Notes: a model not told the origin generated them from the sequence alone. A stretch of 64,000 nt of DNA from Monomorium pharaonis (GCF_013373865.1 NC_050475.1:985501-1049500); one strand, 5' to 3'; counted from the stretch's first letter, positions 40,737-52,042 are shown. Made by a program: numbers and translations.

Positions 40737-40882
40737 AGGCCATTGCACGTACATTTCCTTAATCGTAATCGTAAGATTTCGACCAATCACATTGTTAAAA
40801 TTAATCATAACCAACTGAATTAACCAATCGTATTGCTCAATTTCTTACGATTACGATTAAGAATATGTACGTGCAATGGCCT
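40737..40882. mobile_element. Fold-back MITE with exact TTA duplication, 146 bp
   Basis: Terminal repeats AGGCCATTGCACGTACAT and ATGTACGTGCAATGGCCT are flanked by TTA at 40734-40736 and 40883-40885. Inner arms (TCGTAATCGTAAG..CCAATC) also pair. PIF/Harbinger-like termini and target site. Confidence 0.88.
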
Positions 40883-40890
40883 TTAAGTTC

Positions 40891-41029
40891 GTATCAGACT
40901 AATGATTGAGATTGAGATTGGATTGAAATCTAACCAATCAAAGAAAGTAAATTAAGCAAAAATTTTAAAAACTTTGTTCTAATTCGTCAAATTTCAATCC
41001 AATCTCAATCCCAATCGTTAGTCTGATAC
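40891..41029. mobile_element. Fold-back element, about 139 bp
   Basis: Starts GTATCAGACTAATGATTGAG and ends CAATCGTTAGTCTGATAC. Inner arms GATTGGATTGAAAT and ATTTCAATCCAATC pair. Confidence 0.82.
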
Positions 41030-41087
41030 AGGCTTTACTGTACCTGTACCAGTGCAGCAGTGCACCGAAAAAGAACAGACCATTATT

Positions 41088-41208
41088 GTGTGCTTTCCAG
41101 CAAGACACAGTGTAACACAGTGTCCACTAGTGTGAGCGAGACACACTGACATGTTCTTTCTCACACTAATGGACACTGTGTTACACTGTGTCTTGCTGGA
41201 GAGCACAC
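41088..41208. mobile_element. Fold-back element with 7-bp flanking repeat CATTATT, 121 bp
   Basis: Arms of about 50 bp (GTGTGCTTTCCAGCAAGACA and TGTCTTGCTGGAGAGCACAC) are nearly perfect. CATTATT occurs directly before (41081-41087) and after (41209-41215), a clean target duplication longer than the TTA/TAA type. Confidence 0.88.
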
Positions 41209-41252
41209 CATTATTATTTTAATGTATTGCACTTGTTCTTTTTCGTTGCACT

Positions 41253-41430
41253 GGGGCCCGATTCTTGAAGTCATTCGCAAGAGAAACGTATTCGCAAATT
41301 CTGTTCTTACAGAAAAGTTGAAAATTTATTGGCTATCGTATGGCTATTAACCAATAAATTTACAACTTTCTGTTAGAGCGAGTATTTGCGTATACGTTTC
41401 TCTTGCGAATGACTTCAAGAATCGGGCCCC
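41253..41430. mobile_element. Fold-back element, 178 bp, copy 2 (inverted relative to copy 1)
   Basis: Starts GGGGCCCGATTCTTGAAGTC and ends GACTTCAAGAATCGGGCCCC. Apart from orientation it matches 40302-40479 along its length. The flanks (GTTGCACT / TGGTGCAAC) resemble the flanks of copy 1. Confidence 0.85.
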
Positions 41431-41677
41431 TGGTGCAACAGATTAAGGGCCATCTACAATGGAGAGTCATAGGCCGTAGCAGTAGTCGTAGAAAATGTCT
41501 CCACTTCGTATTGCTTTACTGTTTACAGCAGACATTGATCCAATTCATTGCGTGCTTACGATGAGCGTTGGGGCATTCGGGATTAGTTTTTGGTCGCCTT
41601 TCCTTGATGGCCGGCTTGTATGTTATTGCTATGTCGTTTTTATTCTAGACAGCATTGCCGTAGTTTTAGTGCTGTTA

Positions 41678-42862
41678 GGCTGAAATCACATGGTGCGGAA
41701 TAGAGCTGCGGAATAGAACGTGCGTCATAGAAGCAGCCAATCAGAGCTATTCCGCATTTTCTGTTCCGCAAATGTTTGGCCGGCCTGTTCCCATGGTGCG
41801 TCATAGACGGGCAATGACGCATCCGGAATGAAAATTGTAGATGTAATACAACTTTTATTAAAATAAATCAAACGTTTTTATAAAATGTAATATTTGTAAT
41901 AGCAATAATAATCATTAATATAATATTATATGAAATTTTGTATTGAATATTAAAAAGTTGAAAACAATATTTTTAAATTTTTGAACTGCATTGACGCATT
42001 CTTGGTCATTTTTCTGCACCATGTGAACAGGCCGGTCAAAGATTTGCGGAATGCGTGATGCGTGATGTAGCTTGGTCGTACACCATGCAATATTGTTAAC
42101 CTTTTTTGCTAAAACTTTGTTTTTGTCAGAAAATAGCAAAGGTTATGAATATGGAAAATAAAATAGTGATGATTCAAGAGTCTATTAAAGTTTTAACGAG
42201 AGTATACATGAGAAGAACTCCAATGCTCCAGTATCAAAAGGAAAAAATCAGAATTGCTTTAGTGAAATTATGGTTACTGTATACAAAATTGTCAAAGCAA
42301 AAATCCAAAAGAAGGATGTGGGTCAGGCCTATTTATTCAATTGAGCAGCGTTCCTCTCAAGGAGATAGTGACAATTTAGTTAATATGTTACGAATGACAG
42401 ATCCTTCACTATATTTTAATTATTTAAGAATGGATGCTAGCATCTTTAAAGATCTACTATTAATAGTAGGTCCTGGAATTGAAAAGCAATTAAATATTAG
42501 AGAACCAATTGCTTCATATACAAGACTGCAAATATGCTTAAGGTATTTAGCAAGTGGAGATAGCATGAAGTCTGTTGGATATACTTGAGTCACAGTTATC
42601 CATTCTTTTAAGAATACTTCTTTCACTTTATCAAATATAGAAAAAGTAAACTGGCTCAACTTCAAATATATAGATCAACCGTTACTTGGTTATGGCTACA
42701 AATTCTGTGATATTCTATGACGCGTAGCTATGACGCAACGACGCCAATGACGCGAACGCGCATGCAGAAAAGGTTGTAGATTCTGCGGCAAAGCTCTGAT
42801 TGGCTGCTTCTATGACGCACGTTCTATTCCGCAGCTCTATTCCGCACCATGTGATTTCGGCC
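41678..42862 (+). mobile_element. PIF/Harbinger-like DNA transposon remnant, 1185 bp, TTA duplication
   Basis: Terminal inverted repeats of about 70 bp begin GG(C/T)(T/C)GAAATCACATGG-type sequence and continue GTGCGGAATAGAGCTGCGG and AACGTGCGTCATAGAAGCAG, with about one mismatch. TTA flanks both sides (41675-41677 and 42863-42865). Inside is a truncated transposase frame at 42106-42588. A further internal inverted repeat (TTTGGCCGGCCTGTTC at 41775, its near-inverse ending 42040) lies left of the frame. 3-bp TTA duplications are the signature of PIF/Harbinger transposons. Confidence 0.88.
42106..42588 (+). pseudogene. Truncated Harbinger-type transposase (N-terminal part only)
   Basis: 160 codons. 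The segment from residue about 70 reads RRMWVRPIYSIEQRSSQGD, then YFNYLRMDASIFKDLLLIVG and RLQICLRYLASGDSMKSVGY. This is the N-terminal signature of PIF/Harbinger (HARBI1/ALP1-like) nucleases. A stop follows at the point where the family normally continues into the DDE nuclease domain, and only about 40 unrelated codons remain before the right terminal repeat, so all catalytic residues are missing. It could make only a DNA-binding-like fragment, if anything. The frame itself is free of internal stops, so decay is by truncation rather than scattered mutation. Confidence 0.85.
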
Positions 42863-42898
42863 TTACGGCTAAAACACTCCATTGTAGATGGCCCTTTA

Positions 42899-43044
42899 GG
42901 CAACGGAATAGAACGTGCGTCATAGAAGCAGCCAATCAGAGCTTTGCCGCATTAGAATGCGTTGATGCGGCAAAGCTCTGATTGGCTGCTTCTATGACGC
43001 ACGTTCTATTCCGCAGCTCTATTCCGCACCATGTGATTTTGGTC
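42899..43044. mobile_element. MITE sharing the Harbinger-like terminal repeats, 146 bp
   Basis: The right half (GCAAAGCTCTGATTGGCTGC to CCATGTGATTTTGGTC) is the terminal repeat of the 41678-42862 element. The left half is the inverted copy but lacks the first 30 or so bases. It starts directly at the TTA duplication of the outer element; TAA follows on the right. Confidence 0.82.
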
Positions 43045-43069
43045 TAAGTTAGCGGGGTTTCAAACATTA

Positions 43070-43226
43070 AGGACGGAATTCATAGACCGATCTTAAGTTC
43101 AAGAATTGTCTTAAGTCTAGCTTCGAGCCGACTTGAGACTTACTTAACCAATGAAATAACAGCATTGACGTCTCAAGATCGTGCTTAAGATGGGTCTTGA
43201 ATAAGATTCGACTATGAATACCGGCC
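43070..43226. mobile_element. Fold-back element related to 33873-34013, 157 bp
   Basis: Starts AGGACGGAATTCATAG and ends CTATGAATACCGGCC. Flanks are TTA (left) and TAA (right). Inner AAGTCTAGCTTCGAG.. / ..GTCTCAAGATCG blocks pair imperfectly. Confidence 0.7.
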
Positions 43227-43372
43227 TAAGAAGCTGTTAATTTAACAAAATAAATAAGAAATTATTAAATAAACTAAATAAAAATAGTATTTTACTTTAA
43301 ACTTTTACCTCACAAGAAGTTTTGTATAAATTATCTCAAAACATTTTGGAGTAACTTTTAAATCTTATTTGA

Positions 43373-43503
43373 GGCCGGTTCTAACTTCTTGGTAAATTTA
43401 CCTATCAGGTAAATATATGTTTGTCTTTATTAAGAAGAGAAATGAAGATAGACACATGCTTACCTGGTATATAAGTTTACCAAGAAGTTGGAACAACTGA
43501 CCC
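43373..43503. mobile_element. Fold-back element related to 14924-15063, 131 bp
   Basis: Starts GGCCGGTTCTAACTTCTTGG and ends CCAAGAAGTTGGAACAACTG(ACCC). Inner arms with TTACCTATCAGGTAAATA pair with TACCTGGTATATAAGTTTA. Confidence 0.78.
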
Positions 43504-43512
43504 TCAGTGACG

Positions 43513-43558
43513 TAAACTATAGATTTTCAGTACTGACAGTGAATATCGAAACGCAGCC
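43513..43558. repeat. Half copy of the 5847-5945 fold-back
   Basis: AAACTATAGATTTTCAGTAC followed by TGACAGTGAATATCGAAACG and CAGCC matches the right half of the 5847-5945 element. The left half is absent. Confidence 0.75.
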
Positions 43559-43682
43559 TTGCGTTCCGTTTCAACGCATGATGCGCATAATGCATTGTTT
43601 ATCCTTGTTTAAGGATGTTAACGTTTGACAAACAAGGATGAATGATGCATCATGCATATCATGCGTGAAACGGAACGCATCC
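43559..43682. mobile_element. Fold-back element, about 124 bp
   Basis: TTGCGTTCCGTTTCAACGCA pairs with ATGCGTGAAACGGAACGCAT; TGCATTGTTTATCCTTGTTT pairs with the inner AACAAGGATGAATGATGCA. A related half is near 33687-33760. Confidence 0.78.
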
Positions 43683-43689
43683 TAAAAAT

Positions 43690-44100
43690 GTAACAAGTGA
43701 GTTATGTGTGGCCCCCTCTCTCTCTCACTCCCTATTGTGCGCGCGCGTGTGTGTGGTGCGTGTGACATACGCCCTTTTCAAATCGCCAGGCGCGGTGCCA
43801 ATGGTTAAGCGTCGCGCCTTAAAGTGAACCAATCGGTAGACGTACCGCGCTCGGTCGCGGATAAGACGGCGGTCGCGATTGACCGTACGGCCGGCGTCGG
43901 TTCGAAACGGTCGCGCCAGCAGCCAGTAGCCGTGGCGCGCGCTACGTAACCGACTGTTTGCGACTGTTCCGCCATATTGTGTATGCAGCGCGGGTCAGTG
44001 GCGCGTGTATACGGGTCTCTCGTCAACATTTTCTTTCTCGCGTCAAACGTAGGGTGTGCATGAATTTACCTGTCCTGCTAACGGGGCATATCGCGCGCGC
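43690..44100 (+). promoter_or_regulatory. CpG-rich promoter/5' UTR region of the hnRNP U-like gene
   Basis: Marked rise in GC and CpG relative to flanks (CGCGCGCG, GGCGCGGTGCC, GACCGTACGGCCGGCG) ending at the start codon. The transcription start is not resolved. Confidence 0.5.
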
Positions 44101-47100
44101 ATGATGGATCCGTCTAAGTTGAAAGTAGTGGAGTTACGGGCCGCGCTCGCTCAGCGCAGCCTCGACACCAAGGGCAACAAGCCAGTGCTTGTCGAGCGAC
44201 TACGCAAAGCTTTGGAAGAGGAAACACAGGAGTGTAAGTCATACACTATCGAATGCCTCCTTCGTGTATGTCTCCTCTCTTGCGATTGCTCTACCTATCT
44301 GTCATGCTAAAGCATTAAATACTTTTCTAGTCATCACCATCACCCTGCTACATAGGCAACTATCGTAACATTGACGTGACAATGTGAACGAGTTGAAATT
44401 GTGCTCCTTTGTTAGCGCGGTTTTATATTATTTATGTCTTTTTTGTCACTATAAAATTAATTTTTTTAGTTTTAGGCTAACATTTGTTTGACAATAATGA
44501 TCTATAGTGCAATTATTATGTTTAGTATATTGTTTTTTTTTTTACAGATGGTTCAGCTTTGCATGCAGAAAATATTGATGATACAGCTTTGAAGGAAACA
44601 CAAGAGACAGTGGTGGAAACTATGCGATCGTCACAATCACCGAGAACACCTAGTAGAGCTTCTAGAAGTGCTTCGATGACAACTCCAACAAAAATTTCCA
44701 CGAGAAATGCATTGAGAACATCTACTACACCAAATTCTTCTAAGCAATCTCCAAGCAAGCCTCAGTATGGTGAAGAACCTGTAATACAACAAGAGGAAAT
44801 GTCAAAATTGTCTTCTGAAAAGTATAGAGAAGAGCAAAAAGATGATACGTCAAACATTCTTCAGGACAAAATATATTCATCAATATCTGAAAAATATGAG
44901 GAGGAAGAGGCAAAACGTGTTAATATTTTAGAAGGTAACAAGTGTCGAGCAACTATTTTTGAAGTACCTGTGACAGAACCGTCTGAAAAATTTAGTACAA
45001 TTGCATGTGTAGATCAATTTTCTATAACTCGTGAGGATCACGAAGCAAAGAGATCTAGTATAAATGACGATGACAAAATTCCCCAATTAGCTACAGAGAT
45101 GAAAGATGTTACAGAATTGGAAGAGAAAACAGAGATTAAAGATACAGATATCGGTAAAATACAAGACACTTTTGAGGAAACTATTAAAGATAAAATTTTA
45201 ACTGAGAGAGAAGACAAACGTGCAGAGGATAAATGTAACATTAAAGACAATTTAGACATTCCAGAAATTAAACAACCAACACATGTAATACCCGATCAGG
45301 TAGAAGAAACGTTTGATGCTGAATTAAAGCAGGGAGAAAAGACTATTCGTGATAATTATGCAATGCAAGATGAAAAAATCGACACTTTAGTTAATGTGGA
45401 AAATTTAGATGAAAAAACTGATACTACTGATATTTTACAGGATAAGGTATATATATGATTTACATATTTTATTACAATAATTCTTAAAATAATTATAAGA
45501 ATGCCTCTTATAAATTTTTAATCATGATTTATTTTTATTTGTATGGAAAAGAACACAATACCTGACAATTATTTCTTGAAACAGATAGATGCTACATTAA
45601 ATACAGAAGAATCAAATCAAATGGAATGCAATGAGAGGAAAAGAAAAAGATCGCCTAGTCCAGTGGAAGTCAGTCAACTGTCTCCTGTGTCCGCGCCGAA
45701 AACGGAGGACGAACCAGACTTTGACGAATCAGTTGTAATTTTATCATGGTGTAAGTTTTTAATTAAATTTTTGAAATGGTTCTACTTATTTTGAACATAT
45801 CAAAATATTGCAATAATCTCGTTTTATTCTTAGATGATTCAGATTTAAATTTAATTATTGATAAAGATCAATTTCTCTCCGCTACACCTATGCACGATGG
45901 AGATCTTTGTGATATGTGGGCTGGTGCAAGAGCATCTCATGGTGTCTTAAATGGAAAAGTCTATTACGAAGTTAGAGTTACGCAGTACTATCCTGTTATT
46001 ACGAAAGATGAAAAACCTTCGTATATGCTTAGAATTGGTTGGTCAGTACCCTCTACATCCATGCAACTTGGCGAAGAAAAATTGAGTTATGCATATACGA
46101 GCGCTGGACAGCAGGGTACCGACAGGAAGTTTACAGACTACGGTTCCCCATTTGGCAAAGATGATGTTGTAGGCTGTTATCTTGATATGACGCCTGAGAA
46201 TACTGTAGAATTGTTTTACACATTAAATGGCAAGAACATTGGATCTGCATTTAGCGTCTCCAAAGAAGAGCTTGGTGATAGACCGTTATTTCCACACATT
46301 CTAAGTAAAAATTGTACCTTTGTCTGTAATTTTGGCCAAGGGGAAACATGGTGCGACCAAGTTGCAGGATATATTTTTGTGGGTAATATCGAATCCAAGG
46401 ACAGAGTTGCAGGCCCGCGTAGACCAGATGGAAAAGCAGATTGTGAGGTGATAATGATGTGCGGTTTGCCCGCAGCGGGAAAAACTACCTGGGCAAGGAA
46501 GCATGTGGCTGACCATCCAGATAAATTATATAATATTTTAGCTCTCCATAATTTGATTGAGAAAACTGGGGTATGTATTCGTGAAATTATTAAGTTTTAA
46601 AGTTTAATAATATAATATTTATTGTTACAATGCAATGTTTTCTTTCTAGGACATTGCTCTGTCGGATCAAGAGCAAAACATCTGTCAGCGAGAAATTATC
46701 GATAGATGCACTCGTGCACTCGATCAACTAATCAGTGTAGCATGTGGTAGGAGGCGTAACTATATATTAGAGCAGGTATGTATATGTGCGAAAGAACGTA
46801 GATGTTTGAATAATTAAATTGTGAAATGTAAATGTTATTTTAAAACAATCTTATATATATTCACAGAAAAACAACATATATTCTTCTGCACAAAGACGTA
46901 AAATGCGGAATTTCTGTGGATATCAGCGGAAAGCAGTCGTTATTATACCAACAAATGAAGAATACACTCAACGTTTGTCCACACATAATACAATTGAAGG
47001 AAAGACTTCAGAGTCTGATCTTACAGAAATGAAAGGTACTTATATATTGACGTTGTACTTGCAATACAAATGACTGTGTTTAGTTGGTAGTGAAATATTC

Positions 47101-48056
47101 AAGTAACGACGTGTATAATTCGAATGTATAGCAAATTTCACTGCACCATTGGTGGGAGAATCTTTCGATACAGTAGAGTGGATTGGTCTTGATGAGGAAG
47201 AAGCTAAGAAGCTTATTGAGAAATATAACAAGGAAGGTAAAAATGCTGGATTCAATCAACAATCAATGGCAAAACGACCACGTCTTGATAAGACTGAGGG
47301 TAATAAAGAAACGCGTGACTCGCGAAACAGCCGAGATCGAAGAAATAATTGTAAGTAATGTCGTTATTCACTTTTTATTACTTATTGCAAAGTATCATAA
47401 TACTGTATTGTTCATGGGTAAGATCAAGATAGAGGTCGTAATCCTTCCTGGCGTGGTCCCAATATGGGAGGTTGGAGAGGAGAGAGACCTCAAAGAGGTG
47501 GTTACATGAGACACACTGGTGGCTACGGACCTCCTGTCCCATGGAGGGTACGAGGACGAGGCGGACCTGCGATGGTGCGAGGAGCAGACAGAAGAATGGG
47601 TGGAGTTGATAGGAGACCAGGAAATGACAGAAATCGATCTGCTACACCCAGACAAGGTGGTTGGGGCCCTATGAGGTAATAACGGCTGTTATTTATTTTT
47701 ATGATTTAGATTTTTTTGACAATTGAATGAGTAATCCAATAAACATGACGGTTTATTTTAGCGGGAATTATCAAGGATCACAGCAATCCAGTTGGGGTCA
47801 ACAGGATAATTGGTCAGGTAATCAAGCCCAAGGAAATTGGAACCAACAAAGTGGCTGGGGACAACAACAGTGGGGAGGTGGTTGGAAGGGATATGGTCAA
47901 GGCACATACGGTCAGGCAGGATATAATCAACACGGATACGGCAACGGTAATTGGAATAGCTGGAATCAACAGTATTACAACAACCAGTATTGGGGTCAAC
48001 AACAACAGAGTGGACAAACTACTGCAGCTGGCGGTCAAGCTGTAAGCAAACAATAA
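44101..48056 (+). CDS. hnRNP U-like protein (SAP-SPRY-P-loop-RGG; HNRNPUL1 family)
   Basis: Exons 44101-44233, 44548-45446, 45585-45750, 45834-46570, 46650-46775, 46867-47035, 47132-47350, 47423-47675, 47762-48056. The phases agree and give 998 residues. A SAP DNA-binding domain is at residues 5-40 (KLKVVELRAALAQRSLDTKG). A long acidic Ser/Thr/Glu-rich region follows (to about 380), then SPRY (405-600; HGVLNGKVYYEVRV, GSPFGKDDVVGCYLD). A polynucleotide-kinase-like P-loop domain comes next (MMCGLPAAGKTTWARKHV near 609), then an RGG-rich tail and a Q/N/G/W-rich low-complexity tail ending VSKQ. The order is specific to the hnRNP U/UL family, nuclear RNA- and chromatin-associated proteins. The start at 44101 (ATGATGG) is preferred; an in-frame upstream ATG at 44056 would add 15 residues. 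The 3' UTR is probably long. Confidence 0.93.
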
Positions 48057-49579
48057 TCCACCATCGTAAATGTTACGAGAACGGAAAATGAATGTAAGGT
48101 ATAAACATATAGAACGTTGTTTTTGTAAACAGAGTTTCCAATTTCAACTCAATCAATATGTTGTCGGAATCGTTTATTCATGTAATTGCATATAAATTTT
48201 GCATACGAATACTTTGTATTCACAGGAGATTAGAAGCGACATGGTTGCAACAACTTCTACCAATGTGGGAACAGAATACAATTACTCACAAGGATAATAG
48301 ACTTTTGTGCGAGGACGAGTATATCCGTTCTCATCCTGCGACCACCACGCAGCAATCTCATTCACATAAGTAGAAAAAACAACTAATACCATACGCGTTA
48401 TATACATCACACACACACACGCGCGCGCGCGCGCGCGCGCGTTTACAATACAAATGTTTGAGTTTTTTGCGACATCATACATAGAATGTTACATCAACAT
48501 AACAGCGGACACAGATACTATTGCGCTTTCTTAGCCTCGACAAAGAATGGCACGATTTATTCATCTGTCACACCCGTGCACAAGGACATAACAAGCATTA
48601 TAAAAATAATTTTTTATATTGGGACGCATTTTTTTGTATTGGGACAAATGCATGTATAAGAGAATCGACATTAAAAGAAATTTTGATTTCTTACTGGAGA
48701 AACATAGGTCTAATAATATAAGTGCATTAACGGTAATGTAACATTCACAAGAAAGAATGTAACTTTTTATCGCATCTTTAAAAATTGTGAAGAAGAAAAG
48801 TAAGAGAAAGAGGAAGAGTACTACGTATGGGTACAAACCACGCAAGTAGTATTAAAAGTCGAAAAAAATGATAGCAATCACTCTCAAAAGCTCGTGTAAA
48901 TATGTACAGAGATCTAAAGTAAAGAAATTATGCAAAAAAATATCGATCTATTTATATATTGAATAGATGAATAGCGAATTCACTTAAATGTATTAGTACA
49001 TATTACAAGCTGTTGTATGCAAATTGACATGATACCATGCATAAATAATTTAACTCTAGATAGAGTTTCTGAAATCTTTGCGTGGGACATAAATTATATA
49101 TTATATTTATATACTATTTAATATATTATTTGTTAGTCATTTCATCGCAATTGCTTATGTTTTTTCTGATTGTCCTGATTGATTGATTAGCATGCGACAA
49201 GCTTTAATCTGCATTAGTGAATTCGCTAATAGTGAACTTTTAGCAGTGCCCTTTTAGAAAGAGAAAAAATATATTGTTTATCTGTATTCTTATCTTTCTA
49301 CACCGCTGATAATGTACGAAAAGAAAAATATTGTGGCGCAAATAAATTATTCTTGGACACACATTTTATACATGCAGATTTTTCATTACACAACACGACA
49401 CAAACAAGGTCTTGCTACGACAATTAACTTCGTTCATTAAACAGTTAAAAATATTTACTAATATTTACTGTCTCTTCTATTTACACAAAATATATTTCTG
49501 ATTATTATATACCTGCATAAATATAATTTTGCTGATTGTATACTTTTTGAATGTGTTCATGAGGGAGGGGAAGGGAGGG

Positions 49580-49581
<2 letters not shown>

Positions 49582-49645
<64 letters not shown>
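49582..49645. repeat. (GA)n microsatellite
   Basis: About 60 bases of GA dinucleotides preceded by a GGGAGGGGAAGGGAGGGAGA purine run; all-purine on the + strand. Confidence 0.95.
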
Positions 49646-49648
<3 letters not shown>

Positions 49649-52040
49649 TGGCATTTTCTACATGTATGTGTTTAATTTTTGCACACATTGCTTTCATTTG
49701 TTCTATATGATACTAGGTTTATAATGCATTTGTTACCCTACGTACTTCCTCTGCTGGTTGAACAATGCGATTTCTTTGTCACACCCTCGCTTGAGGAAAT
49801 AAAGAATGAACGCCTCGCGACATTTATCTCAGCTGCACCTTATCAATGATATATTTTTATATATATACATAGTATATATTTATACACATACATATAACAT
49901 CGATTCTGCAAATATAATCGTACAAACCTCGCGTTTTCATACAGATTCATGATTAATGAATCAAAAATTGTACGATTTTGTGAAGACAAATTTAACCTAC
50001 ATCAGACATTTGCAATTTAAATCATCTTTTAATTATGTCGTTTGAAAGAGCGATTAATCGAAAAAGATCTTACGCGACTAAGACGGATGATCCATTCTCA
50101 TAATTTTATTCATTCGTAGCAAAGATCCTTTTTTTATGTTCAAAGAATGATTGTCTCATTATAGCTCGTTTTTTTCTCCGTACATATTGTACAGTGTGTG
50201 ATGTTCCGAGCTAAAGTACTTCTGTGTGAAATCGAAAATATACAAGTAATGATAAATGTAACGATACGCAAAGTTAGATATAATTAAGAGATATTAGGAT
50301 AGATGAAAGAAAGGAGACGAGTTATTTTTTAAGAAATAATCAGGAACTCTATTTAACCTACACGTAGTATATACTAGTATCTCTGTGTTACCACATAAGC
50401 GAAGAATAAAAAAAGCCACGATATGTTGTGGGCTTTATTATGTAATGACGATAATCACGCATAGTAATTTTTTTTTCTATACGATGCAAAATAAAATTTA
50501 TGCATAATCTGTAAACTTAATTGTTGATACAAAAATGTACAAACATATTCATAAAAATAAAAGGGTTCTTCTATTTATTTTGGCTTTTATCTGTATTTAT
50601 ATATCATAGCTAATGTGCAACTTTACGCTAGAAGTTTTGTAAGCTAGAAGTTATGTAGCGTAAGTTTATTAAAATTATTAAATCCGCAAGATTGGTTTTG
50701 GATTTTTAAAAGAAACAGATCGAGATAACCAAAATATGTATGGCAGATTTGTGTAAGGAAACTTCATGTATATTTTTGTTCGTCAGAATACAATAGTCTG
50801 TACATGCACTACATGTTTGAAAGCTGTCGTCTCAACAAACGTTTTTTTTTCCAGGATTTCTTTTGATTATATCTAAATGTATTATAATAGTGTTAATTAT
50901 ATGTATAAGCAAACTCAGGAGACAAGTTATTACACAGCTACTGTTACGAATGACGAGTTGAAAAATGCCGCTAATGTATTGCATTAATATATGTATATAT
51001 GACAATTCAAACGACGATTAATCATGATGTGCAGAAACAAAAATCGCTAAATATAAAATATAAATAATCACACTTTATGATATAAATGATTCAATAAACG
51101 CAAGACGAAAGTTATTTAGATCTAAAAAAATTTTCCGATCTTTGATAGTATAAAAATTGATTTTTTTTGTTGCAATACATTTTTTTGTCGACTTTGCTAA
51201 ACCTTTCTAATAAGATAAATGAAAAAATTATATGTAATCGCGAAAAAAACCTTTGTCCATACAATTAAGAATTATATAATACCTCTTCATATATTATGAT
51301 ACTATACGAAACGTTTAATAACATAATTTATGAAATTTTTTAATATATAACGATTTCAATAAAGGTATTTGATTAAGAATCGTTGTTACACATGTCGCTA
51401 TAATTGTTAATATTATTATTAGTTATAATGGCATTATAGCTGAAAAGAGATATTTGTCCGTCTACAAAACATAGATGAATGTTACTCTTACAAATAATAT
51501 GTACAAAATCTCAATGCACGAGTAGAGCAAAAGCAAACGAAAAATATATATATAATTAATAAAATAATTTTGAATCACTAAAAATATTTTACAGTGCATA
51601 CATTTGTATATGGTAAGAAAAGCCACGCGTGATATGATCGTAATTGTATACGTTAAAATAAACTGTATATTCAATGTTCCTTTTCTACGCTAATGTTAAT
51701 TTCGATATCAATATGATACAAATATATGTTGCATTTTACATTCTTAACGAATAAAAATTATCTAATAAAATAACGCAACTACATGTCATGGAAAATGCAC
51801 GGCTATGACATTCCATTTGATGTCTTATAATCAATGCAGAATTGGATCAGCAGTATTTTAATTCTTTTCAAAATTCTCACACACCGTGTATCTCTCTTTC
51901 ATGATATACTACCTTACATAGAAGGCCAGCTTCGTTTTTTTTTATTTTTGAATTACACAATATAATAAATATTTCAATAATTTACTTATTGCTGATATTT
52001 CACATATAAGTTGTAAAAGAAATATTTTTATTCTCTGACG

Positions 52041-52042
<2 letters not shown>

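Larger units (their letters stand above)
40524..41081. mobile_element. Long fold-back (about 560 bp) containing two nested fold-backs
   Basis: The left end GGCCTGTTCTTTTTAGCTGC (ACTGCTACACTGG follows) is inverted relative to the right end CCAGTGCAGCAGTGCACCG (AAAAAGAACAGACC follows). TTA flanks the left end. Elements 40737-40882 and 40891-41029 are inserted within. An internal GGAACAGACC at about 40680 suggests it may be two copies. Confidence 0.65.
41446..42895. mobile_element. Outer element with TTA duplication, host of the Harbinger-like element
   Basis: The inverted ends AGGGCCATCTACAATGGAG and CTCCATTGTAGATGGCCCT are flanked by TTA (41443-41445 and 42896-42898). Without its insert the host would be about 260 bp. 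The sequence next to the insert (CGTAGTTTTAGTG / CGGCTAAAACAC) shows that the host was itself partly palindromic. Confidence 0.88.
40091..44100. other. Intergenic fold-back/MITE cluster between RSG1 and the hnRNP U-like gene
   Basis: About 3.5 kb consisting almost wholly of nested inverted-repeat elements, listed separately, followed by a CpG-rich promoter-like stretch (about 43700-44100) before the hnRNP U-like start. Confidence 0.8.

Noticed and set aside
48158..48373. Open frame downstream of the hnRNP U-like stop
   Set aside because: A preceding AG could make it an alternative last exon, but composition is not protein-like and the upstream model already ends with a typical tail; it is treated as 3' UTR.
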